From assembly GCF_958295425.1 (NCBI RefSeq), contig NC_081144.1, forward strand, positions 23,549,398-23,613,397: a DNA stretch of 64,000 bases. Reading direction: 5' to 3'. Made by a program: the position numbers and the translations under genes. This DNA is from Solea solea. Lineage: Eukaryota > Chordata > Actinopteri > Pleuronectiformes > Soleidae. How positions within the stretch are numbered: position 1 is the first letter of the stretch; each line of letters opens with the position of its first letter. Below, in pieces: positions 57,346 through 64,000 of the stretch. The notes beneath the pieces were generated by a model that worked only from the letters and a program-made list of their open reading frames with translations, was not told the origin of the DNA and did no database searches.

Positions 57346-60300
57346 TCATCATCATCATCATCATCCTCCGCTTATCCGGGGCCGGGTCGCGGGGGCAGCA
57401 GTTTCAGCAAGGGACCCCAAACTTCCTTTTCCTGAGCCGCATTGCCCAGCTCCGACTGAGGGATCCCGAGGCGTTCCCAGGCCAGAGTGGAGATGTAATA
57501 TCTCCACCTTGTCCTAGGTCTACCCAGAGGCCTCCTCCCAGCTGGACGTGCCTGATACACCTCCCTTGGGAGGCGCCCAGGAGGCAGATGCCCGAACCAC
57601 CTCAACTGGCTCCTTTCAACCTGAAGGAGCAGCGGTTCTACTCCGAGCTCCCCCCGGATGACCGAGCTTCTCACCCTATCTCTAAGGGAAAGCCAGCCAC
57701 TCTCCTGAGGAATCCCATTTCGGCCGCTTGTACCTGCGATCTCGTTCTTTCGGTCATGACCCAACCTTCATGACCCTAGGTGAGGATAGGAACGAAGATT
57801 GACCGGTAGATCGAGAGCTTTGCCTTCCGACTCAGCTCCCTTTTCGTCACAACCGTGCGGTAAAGCGAATGCAGTACCACACCAGCCGTTCCGATTCTCT
57901 GGCCCATCTCCCGCTCACTCGTACCCTCACTCGTGAACAGGACCCCGAGATACTTGAACTCCTTCACCTGGGGCAAGGAGTCACTCCCTACCCGGAGAAG
58001 GCAATCTACCGGTTTCCTGCTAAGAGCCATGGCCTCAGACTTAGAGGTGCTGATCCTCATCCCGACCGCTTCACACTCGGCCACAAACCGATCAATTGAG
58101 CGCTGAAGGTCGCAGGCCGACGAAGCCATGAGAACCACATCATCTGCAAAAAGCAGCGACGTGATCTCAAGCCCGCCAAACCACAACCCCTCTCCCCCAC
58201 GACTATGCCTCGATATCCTGTCCATGAAAATCACAAACAGGATTGGTGATAAAGCGCAGCCCTGGCGAAGGCCAACACCCACAGGAAACAGGCCTGATTT
58301 AGTGCCGAGAACCCTGACACAGCTCATACTTTGGGCGTATAGGGATTGGATGGCCCTAAGTAGTGCCCCCCTCACCCCATACTCCCGCAGCACATCCCAC
58401 AGTATCTCCCTGGGAACCCGATCATACGCCTTCTCCAGGTCCACAAAACACATGTAGACCTGATGGGCGTACTCCCAGGCCCCCTCCAGGTTCCCTGCAA
58501 GAGTAAAGAGCTGGTCCGTTGTTCCACGACCAGGACGGAATCCGGATTGTTCCTCTTGAATCCGAGGTTCGACTACCGGTCGAACCCTCCTTTCCAGTAC
58601 CTTGGAGTAAACCTTACCAGGGAGGCTGAGAAGTGTGATGCCCCGGTAATTGGCACACACTCTCAGGTCCCCCTTTTTGAAAAGGGGGGCCACCACCCCA
58701 GTTTGCCACTCCTCGGCACTGACCCCGACCTCCACGCAATGTTGAAGAGACGTGTCATCCAAGACAGCCCCTCCACACCCAGAGCCTTCAGCATTTCTGG
58801 GCGGATCTCATCAACCCCTGGGGCCTTGCCACTGCGGAGTTGTTTAACCACCTCAGTGACCTCCCTCAGGGAGATTGACGATGATCCCCCATCAGCTTCC
58901 CTCTCTGCCTCCACCACAGAGGGTGCAGATGTCGGATTCAGGAGTTCCTCAAAGTGTTCCTTCCACCGTCCGGTTACCTCCTCAGTCGAGGTCAACAGTG
59001 TCCCATCCTTACTGTACACAGCTTGGATGGTCCCCCCACTTTCCCCTCCTGAGGCCCCGAATGGTTTTCCAGAAACACCTTGGTGCCGACCGATAGTCCT
59101 TCTCCATGTCCTCTCCGAACTTCTCCCATACCCGCTGCTTTGCGTCTGCCACAGCAGAGGCTGCCGCCCTTCGTGCCCGTCGATACCTTGCAACTGCCTC
59201 AGGAGTCCTCCGGGATAACATATCCCGGAAACACTCCTTCTTCAGTCGGACAGCTTCCCTGACCACCGGTGTCCACCACGTTGTTCGAGGGTTACCGCCC
59301 CTTGAGGCACCTAAAGCCCTGGAGCCACAGCTCTCCACTACAGCTTTCACAATAGAGTCTTTGAACACTGCCCATTCAGGTTCAATGTCCCCAGCCTCCA
59401 CAGGGATACAGGAAAAGCTCCGCCGGAGGTGAGAGTTGAAGGCCTCTCGGACAGGGGCATCCTCTAGACGTTCCCAGTTCATCCGCACTACACGTTTGGG
59501 TTTACCAGGTCTATCCAGAGTCCTCCCCCATCCTCTGACCCAACTCACCACCAGATGGTGATCAGTTTACAGCTCTGCCCCTCTCTTCACCCGAGTGTCC
59601 AGAACATGCGGCCTCAGATCAGATGAAACGATCACAAAATCTATCATCGACCTTCGGCCAAGGACACTCTGGTACCAAGTACACTATGAGCGTCCTTATG
59701 CTCGAACATGGTGTTTGTTATGGATAGTCCATGACTTGCACAGAAATCCAACAACAAACGACCACTCTGATTTAGATCAGGTAGGCCATTCTTCCCAATC
59801 ACACCTCTCCAGGTTTCCCCATCGCTGCCCATGTGCGCGTTGAAGTCTCCCAGCAGAACTATGGAGTCCCCCGTCGGAGCCCCTTGCAGGACTCCATCTA
59901 GGGCCTCCAAGAAGGCCGGATACTCCGAGCTGCTGTTCGGTGCATAAGCACAAACAGCAGTCAGGGCTTTCCCCCCCGCAACCCTAAGGCGCAGGGAGGC
60001 AACCCTCTCGTCCACCGGGGTAAACTCCAACACAGCGGCGCTCATCCGGGGGCTTGTGAGTATCCCCACCCGGCGCCTTACACCCTGGGCAACTACAGAG
60101 AAGAATAACTTCCAACCCCTATCCAGGAATGTGGTTCCAGAGCCAAGGCTGTGCGTGGAGGTAAGCCCCACCAGATCTAATTGGTAGCGCTCCATCTCCC
60201 GCACAAGCTCCGGCTCTTTCCCCCACAGCGAGGTGACGTTCCACGTCCCCAGAACCAGCTTCTGCCGCCCAGGTCCAGTACGTCGAGACCCCCGACCTTC
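57346..60300 (-). mobile_element. near-full-length RTE-type LINE (decayed)
   Basis: About 2.95 kb, minus strand, ending at its 3' side in (ATG)n (ATC repeats at 57,346-57,367 on the plus strand) after CCGGATAAGCGGAGGATG. A short simple-repeat tail, about 3-kb length and an APE-RT order without a gag-like ORF1 fit the RTE clade (Rex3-like in fish). Clade assignment is by memory of sequence and structure. It interrupts the hAT element, so it is younger. No clear target duplication was found. Confidence 0.75.
57372..60270 (-). pseudogene. LINE endonuclease-reverse transcriptase, multiply broken
   Basis: Minus strand. The APE-type endonuclease comes first: [12 protein letters not shown] near 60,215-60,250 and [10 protein letters not shown] at about 59,831-59,857. 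A linker follows, then RT with LFKKGD, NYRGITLL, SGFRPGRGTTDQ, LRQGCALSP and the catalytic FADD at 58,139-58,150. The C-terminal block is RSQLRWFGHLPPGRLPREVY. Defects: a 1-bp loss near 59,690, a stop at 59,567-59,569, an extra G in the run near 59,031, a frame change near 58,720, a stop at 57,776-57,778 and another frame change near 57,690. The longest intact piece (57,776-58,762, 328 aa) still spans the RT palm. It cannot encode a functional protein. Confidence 0.85.
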
Positions 60301-60561
60301 ACTGCTTCTCAGAATATTCTGCCATGTCTTTAATCAAGAACAGAGTTATTGTCTCAAACATACGTGACATGTGTCAAGAGTGAGTCATAGACAGACGTCG
60401 CAGAGAGAATCCGGTCATTTTTCAAAATAAAACATCGTTCAGAATCTGATAATAAATAAAACGGAAATAATGTAAGTTATGTATTCTTTCTGTGCGGCCC
60501 AGTACCAATTGACCCACGGACCGGTCCACGGCCCGGGGGGTTGGGGACCATTGCCATAGAG

Positions 60562-61260
60562 CTGCGGGTGTCTGGCACACAGAAATTATCATTTTCTCAG
60601 AGTCTGACCACCGGCAAGTGCAGTGCTCATAAATTATATATATATAATTATATTATTTTTATATTATAAACATGCAAGTTTCAGTACTTAGAATAAACAC
60701 ACGATAAGTATTCTTATTGATACTTGTTCATATTGACCAGTGTTGGACTGGTGTTGTTTTATTATTTCCATTCTCATCCCTACTCCCCACTCAATCATGA
60801 AGAATAATAAAGATGTAAAGAGGAAAAAGCAGCGTCTGACATCATGGCATTGTCTTCTGCTCCTTATTATTCTCCTCTATTATGTTTCCTCAACTCATGT
60901 TGTTTCTATTTAAACACGGGCTGATGAAACTATTCTTGTGCAGCAAATGAATATCCGCCTCTTTCCGCTCCGTGCAGGTTTTCTCTGCCTACACATATCC
61001 TGGTAGAAAGCCTGACATCCAATAGCTTCCTTCCCCGAGGCGCAGCTTGACACTGTAACACAATAGTAAACAGCCGTTTAACTATTCACAGAGCTTGTGA
61101 TGATTCAAAAAAGAAAAAGGAAAAGAAAAATCTATCCGGCTGCTTGTTCTTGTCAGTGCAGGAGGAAAATTAATTCACTTCAAACAGACTTGGATTCATG
61201 TGTGACTTTGAGATTTGATAAAGAAGACCTTGGCTCTTTGTACTGGAGTTTAAAGGTTAA
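60562..61260. other. no recognised gene
   Basis: AT-rich; a short TATATATAATTATATTA tract near 60,635. Nothing supported. Confidence 0.4.
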
Positions 61261-61264
61261 ATCT

Positions 61265-61780
61265 TGACATTAAAGGGATAGTTCAGGGGATTTTTTGTGT
61301 TATATGAGACACTGACACATGCACCAGCTCACTGCCACAGCCAGACAAGATTTTATCCGCTTAACAAAAGGTTCACTTAATAAAATGTGCACGTGCTTAA
61401 CTCTAGGATATGCTAAGAACATGTTTGCCACCTTATCTCGCAGTTAGAAGACCATTTTCTGAGTGGAAACAACATCCCGTACCCCGCTCTCTCTCCTGCA
61501 CCAAAGTCCATTCAGAAAATCGCTGATTTTACGTCAAGGCAAAGAGGAGTTGTTGGTCCACTGCTGCCTCCGTCCCTAAGTTTAAATGAGTCGCATTGTT
61601 GTTTCAGTGTTTGAAAATCCTTCTTCAGATTCACCTCAGTGACCTAAATTGACTTTATACGGCAAGAGCAGAGCAGCAGTCACTGCGTCCCAGTGGGCTA
61701 AAATCGCTGATTTTCTCTATGGACTTTGGCACAGGAGAGTGAGCATCTGTATCCAGTCAGAAAACAAGCATCAAAACATC
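61265..61780 (+). repeat. family X repeat, copy 4 (longest)
   Basis: It begins with AAAGGGATAGTTCAGGGGAT, a phrase I associate with fish DNA repeats. The inner unit is bounded by CTCTCCTGCACCAAAGTCCA (61,491) and its inverted partner GGACTTTGGCACAGGAGAG (61,721-61,739), with AAAATCGCTGATTTT next to both ends. Inside are GTTGGTCCACTGCTGCCTCC and CAGTGTTTGAAAATCCTTCT. The 20-bp ends plus the adjacent palindrome form roughly 40-bp terminal inverted repeats. Confidence 0.65.
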
Positions 61781-63715
61781 TTCTTAAGATATTGTGAGTC
61801 TGTTTTTCTTCTTCATCACTGTACAGTTTCACTGTAGGCTTCCGATAAGGAACAAGGAAGATGTGTGTGTGTTTTTTTTTGGGGTTGGGTGAGGCAACTC
61901 TTTGTTCACCTCAGTGTTTGTCCTCACTGACCTGCTTATGTCATGGATATGCACATTCACACACTGCCTTGAAAAAACAAAATATGAGGAAACAGGATTT
62001 GTTTTTTTCCACTTTTTTTTCCACAGGATTTCCCTCCGGAGCTCTTCCTGATAACACACACACACATTTGCATATTAACATAGAAAAGAAAACCCCCAAG
62101 CACATGTAAGCACGTCTGCATCAACAGGTGGACGCACAAGCACATGTGCAGGCGCACAGATGCTCACACTCTGGCAAAATAAACACACCTTCCTTCCTGT
62201 TGAGTCAACAAGTCGTTGGTGACTGAGAGAGAGAGAGAGAGAGAGAGAAGGAGAGGGGGGAAATAAAAAGGCAAGTAAAGTTCCCCTCCAGCTTCCACTC
62301 AGGATGTGACAGCGATTGACCGTTTTTTCCTGTGGACGCACAAAGACAATGTCAGCGCGGGCAGCCGTTAACCTCTGAGCCACTTTCTTAAAAAAAACAC
62401 CACAGCTCGACGCGGGCAACAGGATGGATCGCAGGGAGCAAACACTAGCCGTGCCTCCTGCACCACTTCCGCTCCTGACGCTGGGTAAACAGATGATGGT
62501 GCAGGGTTGAAGAGTTCACTCTCTACACCTCCGCTCCAACTCTTCATGCACTGGTGTTTTCCGTGTCGCAATTAATGTTGCATGATTGCAAATTAATCAC
62601 TTCTTGTATCTGTCGTACACAACATGTTGCTCAAGTGGAAGGTCAGAGGTTTGATCCCCGGAGACTCTAGTACTCAGGGGTTCCCACATCTTGGTTGACA
62701 TCAAATTCAAAGACTTTCCAGATCAAATTCAAGGGCCGAACGTGCCCGCACAAATCACAACATACAGAGAAACCCAACAGTTCACACAATGAGCAAGCAC
62801 CAGTGGAGAGGAAAGATGTGCGGCCATGTGCCTAGACAGGTTAGGGTGAAAGGAAGGTGTCAATAATACACAGGAGCCAATAAAAAAAAAATTCAGAAAC
62901 ACAATGGAAGACAAAAGATGATGAAGAATCTTTGAGATAAGCGAGAGCCTTTATTTTTGGAACCTTTTTAGCCACATACACTTCTGCCGTGTTCAGGAAT
63001 GCACAGAATGTGACTCCTGACACAGTTTGATCATTTTACAGCAACTAAATTTAAACCTGAAGGTAATTCCACCTCCCCACACACACGCACACACACATAC
63101 GTACGTGTGTATGTGCCATAAAAGCCCAGAATATGGAAACACGATTTTCCAGCCGGGCGACCTTTTCTCTGTGAAGATGTGCCGCGAGCGTACAGTGATC
63201 GTCTCGCTAAGTTTACATGGTAACAAACAATAAAGTCTATGTTTTAGAGGAATATGTCCTGTAAGAAACGCTCTGTATTAAGTTAGGTGTGTGTTCTGCT
63301 TTGTTGAGCACTTTGACACTGGATGCATGACGTGTGTGTGTGTGTGTGTGTCACTGCTGCGTTCGTGTTCATGACTTCAGTTTCTGATTTATTGTTGACG
63401 GAAAATGTCACATGACACAGAGACAGAGATAATATGCCCTTTACCTCATGTACTTGGGTGTCTTCCCTCATCTCGCCCACACACTTTCATATTCAACAAA
63501 AAAAATTGTTTTTATGTTTTTCATGTATTCAGATTCAGCCTCGACACTGAAACTACACTGACAGGTGTCATTTTTATGCAGTAGTGCTGGTGAAATATCA
63601 TGACCAATTTTGTATATTTTCACAGGGAATTGCTGTGAAACGCGTGAAAAGATGCCAGAAACTCAAAAATCGAACAATCAGGCGTGTTTTGCAGAATTGT
63701 CTTTGTGTGTAGATA
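61781..63715. other. no recognised gene
   Basis: Contains short CA/TG runs near 62,056, 63,080 and 63,331-63,350. A tRNA B-box-like GGTTTGATCCCCGG at about 62,648 has no convincing A-box at the right distance. Confidence 0.35.
62226..62248. repeat. (GA)n microsatellite
   Basis: About 11 GA units. Confidence 0.9.
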
Positions 63716-63719
63716 CAGT

Positions 63720-63880
63720 ATTTCCACCGGCTCTACTCGCCTTGCTTCGCCACGGCATGGTTTAAGTAGCGCTCGCACTAGCATAGTACCTGGTACCTGC
63801 TCCTGCGAGGTTCCAAAAGCGGGCTGAGTAGGTACTATGCGATGATTGGTCAACAGTGCCGAACTGTAGATCAGTCAAAA
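63720..63880. repeat. MITE-like repeat related to 2,165-2,440
   Basis: TTTCCACCGGCTCTACTCGC, TTCGCCACGGCATGG, AGTACCTGGTACCTGCTCCT, GCGAGGTTCCAAAAGCGGGC and GTAGGTACTATGCGATGATT match a short fish repeat I recall. The two copies lie near opposite ends of the window and in the same orientation. Confidence 0.5.
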
Positions 63881-64000
63881 CTACTCAACAATCCTAAAAA
63901 TGTGGGTTAATCTCCAACAACTACCGGGAGTCTGATGTATTTTAGGGACAGCCCAGTGGAAGTACTGAACACGTATTTTTAATTAACTGAATCTAGGGAT

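Larger units (their letters stand above)
57098..60553. mobile_element. hAT-type DNA transposon, split by a LINE
   Basis: Ends are CAGCGGTCCCCAACC (57,098-57,112) and GGTTGGGGACCATTG (60,539-60,553), inverted with two mismatches. Flanking 8-bp repeats CCGTAGAG (57,090-57,097) and CCATAGAG (60,554-60,561) differ at one base, as expected for an old hAT insertion. The subterminal parts (GTGCCACGGACTGGTTTAAT; GACCCACGGACCGGTCCACG) fit this group. Only about 500 bp belongs to the hAT element, so it is non-autonomous; the rest is the inserted LINE. Confidence 0.8.

Noticed and set aside
58463..59218. 251-aa plus-strand ORF at 58,463-59,218
   Set aside because: It is antisense to the minus-strand LINE reverse transcriptase and carries no domain of its own.
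62640..62665. B-box-like GGTTTGATCCCCGG as a SINE
   Set aside because: No A-box at the proper distance, no body or tail, no target duplication.

Overview
The window is eukaryotic and looks like a teleost fish chromosome segment. It has no operons, bacterial signals or CRISPR. It is dominated by repeat types I know from fish: an INT-before-RT (Gmr1-type) Ty3/gypsy element, RTE- and L2/Rex-type LINE remains, Tc1/mariner and hAT remnants, tRNA-derived SINEs, MITE-like foldbacks, and many CA, AAT, GA and TATC microsatellites. I found no convincing host protein-coding gene. Most open frames are chance frames in repeats or AT-rich DNA, so the window is probably intergenic or intronic. These family names come from remembered families; no database search was run.

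Layout. 1-7.8 kb is AT-rich, gene-free DNA with MITE-like pieces, a diverged ~0.3-kb tandem duplication and microsatellites. 7,886-20,589 is a 12.7-kb composite array of two modules joined by AAT runs. Module A is ~1.3-1.7 kb and holds 4, 5 or 7 internal 127-bp repeats. Module B is 199 bp in every copy. The order A-A-B-A-B / A-A-B-A-B / A-A-B-B-B-B, with two B subtypes, shows higher-order amplification. 20.6-28.9 kb is mostly unassigned, with a degenerate ~40-45-bp tandem tract near 23 kb. 28,924-30,630 is a three-level nest: a tRNA-SINE inside an L2/Rex-type LINE 3' end inside a Tc1/mariner-like element. 34.4-35.45 kb is a TATC minisatellite in which nearly every unit carries a GTTAAC-centred palindrome.

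44,542-49,549 is an apparently intact, very young LTR retrotransposon. It has a 5-bp target duplication (CCATG) and LTRs identical except for two extra GCGCA pentamers in the 3' copy. Its PBS resembles that for tRNA-Lys, and one uninterrupted ~1,411-codon gag-pol frame is ordered capsid (SCAN-like), CCHC, protease, integrase, GPF module, RT, RNase H. Integrase upstream of RT is the reverse of normal Ty3/gypsy order and marks the Gmr1 group. It is the only plausibly functional coding unit here.

49.6-57 kb holds a SINE, a Tc1 transposase relic and LINE pieces. 57,098-60,553 is an hAT-type element with an 8-bp target duplication, split by a decayed near-full-length RTE-type LINE on the minus strand. 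The last 3.5 kb contains another copy of a foldback family seen four times in the window, plus microsatellites.
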